From: Fratercula arctica | Taxonomy: Eukaryota > Chordata > Aves > Charadriiformes > Alcidae | Assembly (NCBI GenBank): GCA_947846985.1 | Contig: CANTUZ010000004.1 | Coordinates: 2,470,927-2,534,926 of the forward strand | Reading direction: 5' to 3' | DNA length: 64,000 bases | Shown here: piece by piece, positions 12,801 through 25,900 of the stretch | How positions within the stretch are numbered: position 1 is the stretch's first letter | Layout: every line of letters starts with the position of its first letter | The notes under the pieces: model-generated | The model's input: the letters and a program-made list of their open reading frames with translations, nothing else | Database searches by the model: none | What the model was told of the DNA's origin: nothing | Position numbers and translations under genes: made by a program

Positions 12801-15244
12801 GTGTGTTGAAAACACAGCAGAGGTAGAGAGGAAGAAAAGAGACAAGTTGAAGAGGGGTGTTTGCAGTTGCAGAGACGGGTTTTGCCTTTTGCATCCAGAA
12901 GAGCCACAGGCAACAGGATGCTGCTGGGCAACCCAGCCAGAGAGGTGGCCCACAAGCGTCCGAGGACCTACGCAGGGACAGCAGCCTGTCAGCAGGACCC
13001 TGCAGAGGTATGTCTACCAAATGGGGGCCAGGTTTTGTCTGGCTGAACCTTGGGTTTTGTTGGTGGAGCTGCCTGTATCCAGGCAAAAGATAATCGATAT
13101 GCGTTTGTGCATGGTGGCAATAAAATAAAAAGGCAAACTGCTCAAATGGGGGCTGGGGGAGTGCCTCTTTTCTTTGGGGACTCGGGAGCAGGAAAGCTCC
13201 CTTGGCAGACGGGGAGGTTTTGAGTCCTGTCTGTCTGGGTCTTGCCTCGCAGGTGCGTGCTTGGGCTGGGGCTTGGCCGGCGTTGTGCAGCGCAGGGAGC
13301 CTGGGAAGGTCTCTGGGCAGCGACCCTTCCCCGCACTGCACTTAATACAGGGAGAGCCAGAGGTAACGCTGTGTTTTTTGGGCACGGGTCTAAAAGCAGT
13401 TCATAATACTGTAAAATTAACTTTGTGACTGTAACAAGTTGCTCCTCACTAGAGAGCTATCCCCTTACTCCTTCCTTGCAAAGAACAAGGTTGTTGCTTT
13501 TCCCCAGAGCAACAAAGAGGCGGCTGGGGCTGACGATACAAGCTCAGCAGCCAGCTCAGGCACCGCAGGGCTGGCACGAGCTGGGGACGTGCCCGGTGTG
13601 GGGACAGCGCAGGACCTGCTCTCGTCGTGTCACTTTTTGGGAGGAGAAAACGGTGAGAAGGGGAAAACTCCTGCCTTCTCACAACTCACAACCATGGCTG
13701 CAGCACAGCTGTTAGAGAACTGCTCCAGCAGCATGGACATCGCTCTCCTTATGCCCAGTGTCCCTCCCTTCTGTCCCAGCCAGGCCCCTGCCAGCTGGCG
13801 CAAGCAAACACCTTCCTTTTCCCAGCCCCGTGCCAGCTCCTCTCCCTGTGCGCCTCTGCAAATGGGTTTGGGCCATAATCCTCGGGAGGGCCTGTGCGCT
13901 GATGCTGCCCAACGGGGTAAGCGGGAATGGGCCCTTTAAAGCGGGAGGCGAGGAGCGTGCGGAGGTGGAGAAGCCAATGGAAGGTAAGGCTTAGATTTAC
14001 TGCTGTGGGATGACAGTGCCATGGCACTTTGGTCCCCATCTGGTTCCCCCCAATGTGTCTCACTCAGTTGGAAGCCAACTAAAATAAGCTGCAGTCCCAC
14101 AAAACTCTCTCCACAGTTCTGTACCGTGTAGGCCAGTATCGTCGGAATTACGAGAGCCCTGGCTCACCTCTCGCTGACTGCATGCACAGCCGGAGCTCTT
14201 AGCAACGGCTCCCGTCGGGATAAGCTGGATCACTTGAACTGCTGCTCACACGCAGCGAGCACAAGCGCACACAAAGACTCCCTTCTGTGCAGAAACCGCG
14301 GGTGCCTGGCTTGGCTGTCAAGGGGTGTGAAAATTACCTGGCTCTAATCTCTCCTGTGCTAGCGTTGGGAATTGGGGCAGTTATTTTTATTTAGAGCTGT
14401 TACACTGTGTAATAGAAGCTGAAAAGATGTGTGCCTTGCCGCGGGTTTGAAATAGTGAGGTCCAGGATCATGGAAATGCTGCAGGAACGGGGTACTTTGC
14501 TCGGAGTGTGCTGGGTGACGCCCCGAGATGGCGCAGCTGCCTGGCTGGAGGAAACCAAGAGAGGGAAGAGAGAAAAGGTCAGGGACTGGTTTTTCCATAA
14601 GGATGACAGGAAGGGAAGGAAGAAACACACCCCTCTGAGAAATGCGGCCTCGGGAGGAGATTTCCAGGATGTGGGCAGGAAGAGAGCTGAAACCCCAGGC
14701 AAGTTTGTCACAGTGGGGTGCGCACCACAAAAAGGCCGGCACCCAGGCAGACCTGAGGCGGGAGGGACTGGGGCTTCAGGAAGCGCACGAAATCGAGGGT
14801 GGCGGGATTACAGAACAGAATCTGTTCTGTGACCTATGAGTTTGCAGAAGCGAAGTCTGTGCTAACCTTTTCGTTATCAAACACGATTTTCAGTGGACGG
14901 GGTATCAGGCAAGCAGGAACCTGCAGCCAGCCTGGGTACGGGGAACTCCTCTCTTCAGTGGGGCCTTCAGAGCATCACGAGGGACATGGTTACGAGACAG
15001 GTGAGACGAAGCGGTGTCCCAGCCGTGCACCGAGTGGCCCATACTCGGCCTGGAAGGGGAACAGCCTGGTCACGGAGGAGCACCAGGGCTGGGGCTAAAG
15101 CTGGAGTCGCTGCAGAGACGAGTTTCTGCTGCGCGACACCCCGGCACCCCTAGAGCCGCTTTCTCACAGCTCTGGCACGCGGCGGCTTCCTTACAGCCTC
15201 CAGGTAAAACTCAGCCTGGACCCAGGTGAAAAGCACGAAACCAG
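6846..15244. other. Intergenic region between SEPTIN11 and CCNI
   Basis: About 8.4 kb separates the two convergent gene tails. Apart from the CR1 tail at about 10530-10592 I see only homopolymer runs (T runs at 7229, 9306 and 12210; an A run at 10818) and short open frames on both strands. The GC-rich part from about 10.9 to 15.1 kb has many overlapping open frames on both strands, which is what high GC gives by chance. None resembles a family I know or has convincing splice borders. Confidence 0.5.
10530..10592 (+). mobile_element. CR1 LINE 3' tail fragment
   Basis: The sequence GATGTCCTCTAGAGGTCCC, followed by TTCCAGCCTAAAT and ending in GTGATTCTGTG, is the conserved 3' terminus of avian CR1 retrotransposons in plus orientation. 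CR1 copies are usually 5'-truncated, so a tail-only fragment is expected. Sequence upstream to about 10430 may belong to it but is too diverged to assign. It is a non-functional remnant. Confidence 0.85.
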
Positions 15245-15267
15245 ACTCGGAATCCAGGACAACTTTC

Positions 15268-15273
15268 TTTATT
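15268..15273 (-). terminator. CCNI: CCNI distal polyadenylation signal
   Basis: TTTATT on the plus strand reads AATAAA on the minus strand. On the transcript it is followed by T/G-rich sequence (TCTGGTTTCGTGCTTTT at about 15226-15243), a good downstream element. Cleavage is expected around 15245-15258. Confidence 0.6.
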
Positions 15274-15908
15274 GCTACCAGAAGGCTTTCATCAGTACAA
15301 TGGCTCCAAATACAATACCTTCCTCAGGGCTGTGGAGAGAGCTTACAATTGGGAGAGGTCATTCTGAGGAACAGAGGTGTAACATTGAAGAGACAAGTTT
15401 TTAAGGGTTTTACTCTTGGTTAGAAGTGACATGAACGCAAAACTTGAGAGTTAGGGTCTTTTTGTTTTGGTTTTGTGGCAGATAATTCCACACCTTTCAA
15501 AGCTCAGGCGTATGTCGCCGCCCCAGCAGCTCACGGAGCAGTGCTGGTCGCATGCTAAGCTTGTATACGTATGGGGGGGGAAAAAGAGACTCTGCAGGAT
15601 TTAAGGTTTACACTTGACGCAGGGAGTCAAGCGTTGGTGAAAATCCACACTGAGTGCAACATTTCTTGGTGCAAACAAGAAAAAAAAAAAAAACCGTTTT
15701 GGTTCACGTGATACAAAATGCATTAACTGCTTACTGTGTCTGAAAAGGCAAACTGCTTTACGTCTCTGTGTAAGGTCGCGAGCGCGGGGGCCGGCTGCCC
15801 TAGTGTTCTTCTAGAGCACCTTCACACTCTGCGGGCATTGCCTAAGTGTGGAGCAGCTTGCAAGCGTTGTTTCTGGTTGGTTGGTTTTTTTTTTTTTCTG
15901 ACTAACCT

Positions 15909-15914
15909 TTTATT
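15909..15914 (-). terminator. CCNI possible proximal polyadenylation signal
   Basis: A minus-strand AATAAA lies about 620 bases after the stop codon, and T/G- or T-rich sequence on the transcript strand is weak nearby. It would give a short-UTR isoform if used. Confidence 0.3.
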
Positions 15915-16530
15915 TAAATCCAGTTTTTAAATATTATCACATTTAAACACCAAAGTGCTAACAAAACAAAAAAGGTTTGTTGTTTTTTTTTTTTTTTTTT
16001 AAAGAAAGGAAAAAGAAAGCTGTCGTGAAGGTCAGGTAGTACAGAACGTCATGCACAAGACTTGCCGAGAATTAAGAGAGGAGCAAGCAGAAAGAGAGCG
16101 AGGAGCAGATGGGAATGGGATCAGAGAGGTGTTAGTTGGCTGGGAAACCTGGAACAACTCTGCACGACTGGTGTGAGCTCTTGGACGTGAGGATGGGTTA
16201 CAATACACAGGAGCAGAAAAACAGTGGAACTGACAACACTAGAAAGAAACAATATTTTGCTACTTTTTTTGTTTGGTTTTTGGGTCTTTTTTTAGATTTT
16301 TATACTTTTTTGTTGTTTTTAAGTGCTTAAATAGTGGAACTATAATTAGCCGCACAAGAAAAAAAAATTCAAAAAAGGGTCGGGATTTTTTTTTTTTTTC
16401 TGTTTTTTGGCTCCCTTCAGTTCAGCCTGACAAGGTATGGCCCCTTCTCCCCCCACCGAGAACGCGGGGCGCCAGGTTCTGCGTGGTTTCTAGAGTAGCT
16501 GTGGCGGAGCAGGTGGTGCGGCACCCCCAG

Positions 16531-16989
16531 CTACATGACAGACACTGGCTGCAGAGGTGGACAAGGGGAAACGTTGCCCTCCTGCCGCGAGACATCAGCG
16601 CCACAGACAGAGCCCATGTTTTCAAGAGCCACTACCTCTGGAGCAATGTCTTCGTTGTAGAGACGCTTGATACCATCGTAGAAGTCGTCCACTTCCATCT
16701 CTTCCACTTTACGCTTGGCAGAGGCTTGCTTGCAACCACCGGGAGCTGGCAGACGCTGGTAGAGCGCGGCTGTACCTGTGACTGGCACTTCTGGCCTGCC
16801 GTTGTCCTTGGAGAAACCCGGCCCTGGGACAGAGGAGGGCTGGCATTTGAACACTCCTCTGTTACAGGTCACCAGGGTATGCTGGAGGGGACTGTAGACA
16901 TATACAGAATTGGGCAGCAGAGAAGACTGCAGGGTGGAAAGGTGATGTGCCACAAGCTCCCGGCAGTGGATCAGCTGCGAGCTATCCAT
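16531..16989 (-). CDS. CCNI: CCNI coding exon 6 (terminal)
   Basis: This exon gives residues 233-384 and the stop codon. The acceptor is a pyrimidine-rich tract ending CCACTCCAG just above 16989, and the exon opens [17 protein letters not shown]. It holds the end of the second cyclin fold and the whole C-terminal tail, including the acidic [15 protein letters not shown] segment (about 324-338). The opposite strand is open for about 315 codons across this exon, which I regard as a by-product. Confidence 0.97.
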   Translation of the reverse strand: MDSSQLIHCRELVAHHLSTLQSSLLPNSVYVYSPLQHTLVTCNRGVFKCQPSSVPGPGFSKDNGRPEVPVTGTAALYQRLPAPGGCKQASAKRKVEEMEVDDFYDGIKRLYNEDIAPEVVALENMGSVCGADVSRQEGNVSPCPPLQPVSVM

Positions 16990-19900
16990 CTGGAGTGGGA
17001 AGACAAGCAAAGATACCAGTGTTGCGGGATCACTGCCACGCGGAGGAGAGGCTGTCAGCCAGGGCAGGGCTGGGGCTCTGAACACGCCGGCCACCCGTGC
17101 ACCAAACTTCTCAATGACAAGGAGGAAATAAGTAATCAAGGACCCAAAAGACCCCAGCGTGATGACTTTAGAAGATACGGATCCCTGCTCCTTCTTACAC
17201 CTCGTGGGAATACTGGGTAGAAAAAACCTTTCAGATGTTAAAAGGTTTCACTGTGTATTTTTAGCAGCTTGAGTTTTTGTCTTTCCAGTGCTTGTCAGAC
17301 CACCCAGGATGCTTAGAATGAATGACTGAACAGCTAACCAGGATTTTCTCCCCAGGGTGTTATTTTTTCCCTGAGAGCCCCTATACATCAGGGCACAAGG
17401 CTCCGCCTTTTGTCACCTACTGGATACTGTCAAGATCAAGCCTCTGCAGAACTGTCCCAACAAACTGTCCCTTCAGGCTGAAGCGCAACCATCCTGGCAG
17501 AAGCGTAACTGCAGGCAGAGGTCAGCAGGTAGGCATCTGAAAGCCCCGGCTGGCTTGGATCACCCGAGTACTAAGCAAGACGTGGCTCTGTGGCCCCCAG
17601 CCCCTCCCCGCCACAAGGTGTGGTGCCAGCACCTCCTCACCTGTGCCTTCTGGAGCAGCTCGATGATGAGAGCCAGCCAGTCGGGGAGCAGCTTCTCCAG
17701 CTCCAGGCTGACGATGGCCAGCGCCAGCATGGAGCCCTTGAACTGCAGCAGCTGGTAACAGGCCATGCAGTGCAGCAGCTGCTTGGTGAGCGCCGCCACG
17801 TGCTGAGAGGGGCTCAGCTTGGGCAGGTTGGTCAGTAACTGAGGCCTGTTGGACACCGCAACTGCGTGGAACTGGGGGGGGAAACAAGCACATGAGGCAG
17901 GTGGAGTCACAGGCGGGCACCCCGCAGGCAAAGCCGGGTCAGACCTTAAGAACTGTACGCGGCATTTTCGACGCACAAGGATCCTCCAGCTTTAACCTTC
18001 AAGGCAATTTCCACACCACAGAGAAAGCATGCATTGAACCCACCAACAGCAGCCTTTCCGGCAGGACCTGCCATCGTGCACGTCATCTGCCAGGGGACCA
18101 GGCTTCTCAGGGCTCTGCAAAAGGCTGTCCCCTTCCCCCCTGTCTCTCAACACCACAGCTTTGGCAGTTCAGGTGTCTTAGACAAAAACTCCTTGAGCAA
18201 ACAGAGCCAATGAAATTCAACAGAGAACCTCAGGACGCTTTCCTTGGCTTTCTCTTACCCCATCAGTGAATCTGGGTCTCTGGATTTGCCTTTCTGTAGT
18301 AAGTGCGTTCTCCTTAGTGTTTTTGTGCTGCCTGGCACTTAGCTTTGAGCAAAGCCACTAGCATTTAAGACTTAGGGGTGAGGTTTTCAGGAGCTGTGAG
18401 TGTTAGCGTGTGGCTTAATATGCCTCAGAAGAGGCTAGATGGTCAGATGGCAGGCTCGCGTTTTGGAAATTGCATCCAGAGAGTTGCAAGTCTCCTCTGG
18501 TGCTCTCTGGCAAGGCTTTTTCTTTCAGAAACTACTTGTACGGAGGAATTACAAACTTATCCTGAGCTCTTTGCTCCCCTACAGGTGGAGTTTTTGTCTA
18601 GGTGCCTCTCGATATTTTTTTGGGTTTTTTTGCTTTTACACTGGTGGATACCAGAGACTGCACATAGCCCCTTACTTACAATATGAAGGAAATCCAGTGG
18701 CGTTGCCATGTGAAGATCCCAGTTCAGTTTATCCAGGATAATCTTCTCCATTCTGCGAATTTCAGCTGGAGAACAACCACAAAAGCTATCCCGAGCCAAC
18801 ACCTTCAGTACTGGGATCCTCTGCAAAAGCCCACACAAAAAAGAAACAAGAGAAGGAATGGTTATAGGCATCACGCAAAATCCTTCTTTCCTGTCCTGGC
18901 AAGCGTCAGCATCGTGTGCAAGCAAAGGCAGGACTGGAAGAGCGTATATTCAGACAATGCTAAGGTAATCAGAACAAAAAAAATTACCTCATCTTCCTCA
19001 ATGGTCTTCGCAGCGAGGAAGAAGCAGCTGATTGCAATACAGTTCAGGTACTTTGGACGGGCCTGAGGTACAGAAGGGCAGAGAAATCTGTGTGAATGCG
19101 ATGCAGAAATTGTGCGTAATCCTCCCCGGTCGGGCATCCTGAGCCCCAGGGTCTCAGCTGCCCATGAAACGCGTTCTGGATCAGCAGCCTGACCTCCGAC
19201 TATGCCAGTGGCGAGCCGTGCCAAGCAAAAATCCATACTCCATGACGTCAGGCAGAAGCGCAATCTGCCAGCCCCGTGATGGTTCCTGGCACCCACTGAT
19301 GTGCTGCGCTGGAGTGGAAAGGGCTCATTTCTAGGCAGTGCAGTACAAAGAGGAAGGAGAAAACCAAAAGGGCCAGACTGTCATCTGGCAAGAAAAACAT
19401 TGGCGCTCCACCTGCTGCAGCAGAGCGCTGCTGTTAGTGCTGCCGGGGGTCGGGCGCAGAATAGGAAGGAAGAGAATTAAAAAAACACTGTCTTTGCCTA
19501 GGGAAGTATAAAACACACATAAAAATCACCACTACTGTATTTTCGTACTGCAGTTCTCAAAACTGTGGCCAAGGGATTATTGAGGTGAGCTGGTCCCTTC
19601 TACAGTGAGTTTTTTTAGGCAAAGTAAGTAAAATTTGGAGGGAAGGGGTGAATTTTTTCATGCGCATCAAAATCTCCTTTTCCGGGCCTTGGGGGTGAGG
19701 GGAGAAGCAGCGTGCAGGGGCGGTGAGTGTTCAGATAGTCCCTGCGATGGACCGGACTGAGCCCGTGCATCTGCTGGAGTTTTTGCTTAGCAGCGATCTT
19801 GGCAATTTATCTGTCTGACAAAGGACTTCACTTCCAACATCAGCGTAAAATCCACAGGATGTGTCCCCCTGCTCCTTTAATGGCGGGGGAGCAGGGAATG

Positions 19901-22900
19901 CAACCCTGTCACAGCCCAGCGAGGGGACAGCTGCGCATGTGCCCCCACCTCCAGTAGCCTCCTTGGCAACTGGTTCTTTTCTGGCCACACTGGGAGATGC
20001 TGAAAGCAAAGGTAAGTGAATCTGAAAATCCACTTACAACCTGAGCTGCTTTTGTGATTTATTCTTGCTAGGTAAATTCTAGCAGACGCAACGCAGCTAT
20101 GGGGTGGCTGAAGGGTGAGATGCTGCACGTTATAATCATGCAATGAGCTGTCAAGAAATCCAGAACACTTTCTGGAAAGCAACAAGAGAAGAACACAGGT
20201 TCCTGTCCAAACTGAAGATCTTTACCCACATTCAGCCTCAGTTACTTAAAAAGGACTGTGCTATGCCTACAGCTTTGCCTTTCCAGCGCCACTGAAACTT
20301 CAGCTTGGCTATGTGTGGAGAATCCACGCCTGGGGGGGGGATGTGCGTGCATGCATCTGCTCCTGCTTTCAGGTGTCACTGAAAGCAAAGAGAATAAATT
20401 AGCTGAGGGCAAGACTGGAATTTGTTCTTCACCTTGCAGGCACGTTCAAAGAAAACTGTCAAGTTAGCACAACACACTGTACAGCAGAGGTCACCTTCTG
20501 TGCTGTATTCGGGGGAGAAGCAGGTGTCTAGAGCAGGTTCCTACCGTCAGGGAAGCTTATTCTCCCCTATAGTCTCCCCGTTATTTTTAACAATTTTGTC
20601 TCCACTTTTTCCCAAGCGCATCCCCTCTAGAGGCTGGCCTGGAAGCAACAACTGCGTCTTTCGCTGAAGCATGTTAAAAGCCAGTCACCTATCCTGGTCT
20701 CCGAGGGGAGCTGCCTTGCCAGCTCCTGGCACGCTGCTGCCGAGACGGGCTGTAACACGGCTCTGGTGAGGGTTAACGAGGGCTGCGCGGTGAGTTACAC
20801 CAAAGGAAGCACGACTGGCCAACAGCCTGAGGGGCAGCCAGTCCCAGCAATTTCACAGTGTTCACGGGGAAGGGGAGGGACTGCTTGTCTTAACAATAAA
20901 ATCCCACACCCTAGTGCCTGGTAAAAAAAAAACCAGGAGTTAAGCTGCATCAGAGGAACGACGGCTTTATGGGAGAGGAAAACTCCGGGAGGACGCACAA
21001 AGCCCTAAGCTGTTTGAACAATGCTCACCCAGACATAACACCTTTGTGCGTTCCTGCTCGCTGCCTGCAGCGCGCAGTGCACTCCTTACATCCTCATACT
21101 TTCTTTGCAGACTCCTTGGCTGCTGCAAATTACTGAAAGAAAAACTGTACTCAAAGGCATTAGCTGTTGAGGGATTTAAATCTATTTCCCATCTCAGCAT
21201 TTCAGTAAATCAGCTACTTTAAGATCCCCTAAAAAATAAAAACTTCTATGGCTTGTAATTAAAACATTATCAATATTTAAAGGGTAGGTTAATGGATGAT
21301 GTCACGTGGATTCCAGCAAACTAAGTCACAGGCAAATGTTAAGTGCAGAGATAGAGAACACGTTCCTCTGCTTAAGTTTCCTAAGCTCTACGGCTCATCT
21401 AAGTGTGGGGTGATGGGACTAGACACACGTGCAGATGAGACGGCAGAACGGCCGAGCACGGAACGTAACGGAGCAAATAGAGTAAGAGATTAAGGCTCCC
21501 CAAAGCCTGACTTCACAACTCAAGGCCAGGGATTTCGGGTTGACCCACAGCTTGTTCGGTCGTTTGTGCGGGTGCAAGACACGGCCCAAGCACGGCACAG
21601 CAACTTGCTTCCATGCCAGACTTAGAGGGACAGAAGAGCAGCAGATCCCAGGTGTTGGGTTTTTTTTAAAAACTTGTTGCCTTTCAACAGTTTCTATGGC
21701 CTAACAGCTTTAAAAGCAAATGGGCATGTATAGCAGGAGGGGACAGCCTGTCCCTTTGATGGCCTGCACCCGTGCTTGCTTACCTCTCTCTCTCCTTCCT
21801 GTCTGCCTGATCTGACACCAGATGAAGCTCTTAGGTCAGTCGGACTGTTAGCGGTGAACTGATCCCTCAAAAGCAATTACCTCGGGCTGGATCTTCCCCC
21901 ATTTCCGCCCCCCCTCCCCCCATCTCCCTGCACTAGCCAGGCCCAAACCTGTCCTCAAACACTGATTTGTTTCCTCCAGCTAGTGCAGTGCTAGCAGGTG
22001 CTCCCAGCAACTCGAGGTGCTACAAGTGAGATCAAATTGCAGTTAAAACAGTGGTGAAATGAAGAGGTGAGCAGGGACTTTCCCTGGCCTCTCTGTCAGA
22101 GGGCACTGGGCCTAGGTCTCTAACTGCGGGCTGGCAGGCTTTTCCTTCAGCTTTATGAGTCAATTTAGGTTGTGGTAGGGACTGTTCTCTTTAAAGCGTA
22201 ACCTCTATCCAGCCTTTTTCTGATTGCTTAAAGGAATAGGTCGTGTGCTGAGACAAATTCAACGTTCAAACTAGGTTAAGAGCGAGCACGTAGCTGAAGA
22301 GCAAGGGTGCTGCTTTTCTCTTGGTTAATACACATTTAAACAAATGAGCTGCATTATGTGAAGGAAATGGGCAAACAGAGGAAAGAGGGAAAATACTCTT
22401 GGCAGGTAGGAGCACTGGGTCAATTCCCCGAGAACCGCGTGTTCTCATTAAAGCAATGGCTACTTTCACCGGGTGAAAAATGACTACGGAAAGAATCTAC
22501 CTCCAAAAGTTCCTGGCGGCAGCGTGTGCTGCCAGTTCCACAACCCGCAATTACGCTCCTGGAGTACTGCAGGTACCATCCCCTCTGCGTGTGTGAGGAA
22601 GGAAGAGGGGGGTGAGTGCAGAGGGGGGAAGTAAGTGTTTCTGTACAGCCACAGTACGGGGACTGTACACAGAAATAGCTGAGTGGGTGGTATAAATCTA
22701 TTTCAGTTTATGTATCTGCAAATATTTACCTTTACTGCAGCTAAAAACCTGTCCAAAAGGCTGATGGCCAGGGCGAGCGTTTCTGGATAAAGGTGGAACT
22801 GGTATTTGAGCTTGGCCAGCCACTGAATGACCTCATCCCTCTGCTTTGGAGAAATGGCTACATCCTGTTGGAGAGAAAAACAAACTATTCTTACATGCAG

Positions 22901-25900
22901 GCTCAGCGAGTCACAAAAGACCAAACAGTTTACCTCTGCAGGAGTTACTCAGCACGCAAACAAAGCCTCCTATGGAAAGGAGGGGCCCTGCGTCAGCCTG
23001 AATCACCACTTTGTTCTTACGGTTACTTACCCCATCCCAAGAAATCTGCCCTGGAAAAGACAACTTTTCCTTACAGCAACCTCAAACATGGCTCAGAAAT
23101 TCCACTATACGCGGGGGAGAAGACGAAGGATGCCTTCTAGTTTCTTGAGTACTGACAAGGTATTCTCTGGCTTAGTGCGAAGAGAGTCATTATTTTTTTT
23201 AACCTCCTTAGAACCATGTAGATACCCAGAAATGCCCAGCTTGAACAAAACCAGGACCTGCTCTGGGAGCCGGGCGGGGGCACAGCTCCTGACAGACTGA
23301 AGAGGGGAGGGACTGAATTGATGTTTTTAGAGGAAAGGTTTATTTTTTCTTCAAATTATGGGGATATTTTTAGCTCGGTATACTTTAAAAAAAGAAAATT
23401 CCAAACAGTTTACGAAAGACCTTTAGCAGTACGGTTAACTGGGAGCTGGGGTAAAGCAGGTCCAATTTCTCCTAAAAGAGGCTGGGTTTTTGGCACAAGT
23501 CACCACCATTGATCTGTTGGGACAACAGCTGAATTGCAACCACACACACACATTAGTCATTGACATAAAGTCTTTCTCTCTGATGACTTCTGTGAAATAT
23601 TTACAGCTTTTCGAGAGCCTTTCCATTCGACTAAGTAAGCGTCTAGTCTTACTTCAACTGGGATTATGTGGGGTGAGGAGCAAGGAGGTGTCTAGAAGTG
23701 AAACCAAACAAGTATCTTCTGTGCTCAGGGGCCTTGTGCTCTCTGCAGCCAATGGTTCGGGAGAAGGAAATGGAATGAAGCGCTGGCTGCGTGGTTACTG
23801 CTGGAAGGAAAGCTAAGGGCGTGCACAAACAACCATCTGCTGCCCTGGGTTGTAGCTGGGGTGGAAAGTAGCAGAACTTTAGGAGAGAAAAAAAACAAAC
23901 CCAAAACAAAAAACCAAAACACCCAACACTGATGCAAAATTAGTGTTTTGGGCTAAATGCACCACCAAACTACACGGACAGTTCCACGCTTTGTTACAGG
24001 TCTATGGACTCTCCTGCCTTGGAGCCAAGAGCGCGTGTGAAAGCAGAGTACTGCAGGCAGAACTGTCACTACAGAAGGGTGTCCGTGAGGACACCAGCTT
24101 CCCCCCTTCATTTTCACTTGCAGTGTAACGTCTTTACTCTGTGCCTAAGCCCTGATGGCGCAATGGTGTCAGCAGGACTCTGTCTGAGCCAGGTGCGCCT
24201 CTGGTCGTGTCTGGCGCCTCTGGATGCCGCTTGACTACAGCGTGGCTTTTTAAAAAGCACCTACCATTTTTCAGAAGAGAAGAGAAAATTAGTTTTCTCA
24301 ATTCCAAGAAATAATGATTCTTTCTAACAACACTATTGCAATTTAAGGGTGACGCTGGAGCCCCACCGGGGGCAGGACAGCCACTGTGTACAACACGTTA
24401 CACTTGTTCCACACATGCTAGTTCGACACGTGCTGTGAGTATAATGAATGCACCACGCGCTAGTAAAGAGTTTATGAAATGCTTTGCTAAAACACATCTT
24501 TTGGACAGCAGGATAAGTCCTAGAACGTCTTTGGGGAGAAAAATGGGCAACACGCTGTTATTTACTGGCTGGCTGTATAGAGCATACGCCCCCTGTTGCA
24601 AAGCGAGGCCTGCACAGCTGAACCTACACCAGGCAGAAAAGGGAGGAATGATAGTTAAGATGAAGTTCCTTATTGCTTTACTCTTTTTGTGGGTTTTTTT
24701 TAAATGGAAAGAGACAAAGCTGTACAATACAGCCACGTTTGGATGATATTGTGGCCTTAAAAGGTTGCAAGCAGCTGTAAGGATTGTTGTGGCAATAGGG
24801 AAGGTAAACTCACCCACTAAAAGCCAACCTGCAACCACCCCCTCAAATGAAATAAACTTGATTATAAAAACCTGCCTCTGACTCTTACATCACAGCTCTG
24901 CTCTTGCTGCAGCAGCTTTACTGCTGAAGCCACTGGCAATGGGCTCGGGCCCTTGGCTGGCAAGTGCGGAGCGGCATTCTCAGTGCCATATCAACAGGGC
25001 AGTGATCGGCACTAGCCTCTTACAAGGAAATGGTGTTTAATCTAAACCACCGAAAAACAACAGTGCAGGGCAAGGTCTAAAATCAAAACAAACAAAAACC
25101 AGCCCCCTCCCAGCGCTTTATGTTCCTTCAACATGAAGGAACAACTGCCCAGTGAACTCACATCTCAATATATGCACAGCAAACGTTAAGGCTTCAAAAA
25201 AAATCTGGCTTCTTAAGAACTGTCTGGGAAAGCAAAGGAAAGGAGGTGAATCTTCAGTAATGGCATCAACCCCACAAAAAGTTTCTCTATTCCAGTCTCT
25301 AATTGCAACTAAAGAGGCTCTAGGGCAGGGGCAGAATCCCCTTGCACAGAAAGACCAAGTGAATTTAAACCTTCTCCCATCAGCACTAGGAAAGTTCGTT
25401 ACGGGCCACCTCAAGAGACAGGCACAAGGAATGAGACCTGGTCCCACCGCAACTGCTGCTGCCACTGCCAGGCAGGGCGAGCAGCTTCCCATGCAAACAT
25501 GTCCATCTTTATCCCTCCCGCCAAGGCCTACCCGTGTCATCCTAGTAACACCAATAAGAAAGGCAGCGCTGTAAAATTAATTAAGCAGCGAGGTCACTGT
25601 TCCTTAGTTACATAAAATTGAAAGCAAAAATGAGACACCACGGTGGCTGAAAGTAAAAAAGTCCCTTTGGGCTGGAAGGCAAAAGTTCCTCTTTGGTGTG
25701 GAGGTGCTTTCCCGGGCCGTCGCCTTCTGCCACTCGCCGCCTCTGCGTGTGGCCAGCTCTTTGTTTTGTGGCCACAAATCCACAGTTGCAGAACTTAACC
25801 CTTGGGGTGGAAGAGCACGCTGGCCTAGCGTGATGCCTTTAATTAGGGAAAAGTAACGTGAGCGCAGCAACAGCAGACTCAGTTTTCATGGAGCAGCAGC

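Larger units (their letters stand above)
15250..16530 (-). other. CCNI: CCNI 3' UTR
   Basis: This is about 1.28 kb on the minus strand from the CCNI stop codon (16531-16533) to the poly(A) signal at 15268-15273. It includes an A-run of 18 on the transcript strand (T run at 15983-16000 on +) and other A-rich stretches near 16382-16400, which could cause internal priming in cDNA libraries. A second hexamer at 15909-15914 could give a UTR of about 0.6 kb. The 3' end is inferred. Confidence 0.65.

Noticed and set aside
12676..13341. A 221-codon minus-strand open frame
   Set aside because: It lies in GC-rich intergenic sequence where both strands carry overlapping frames. Composition is low-information (Pro/Ser/Arg/Cys-rich), and there is no known motif or splice context.
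16273..17220. A 315-codon open frame on the plus strand, the longest in the window
   Set aside because: It is antisense to the CCNI terminal exon and continues through T-rich CCNI 3' UTR sequence. The minus-strand protein is clearly cyclin-I, and the antisense translation has no recognisable domain.
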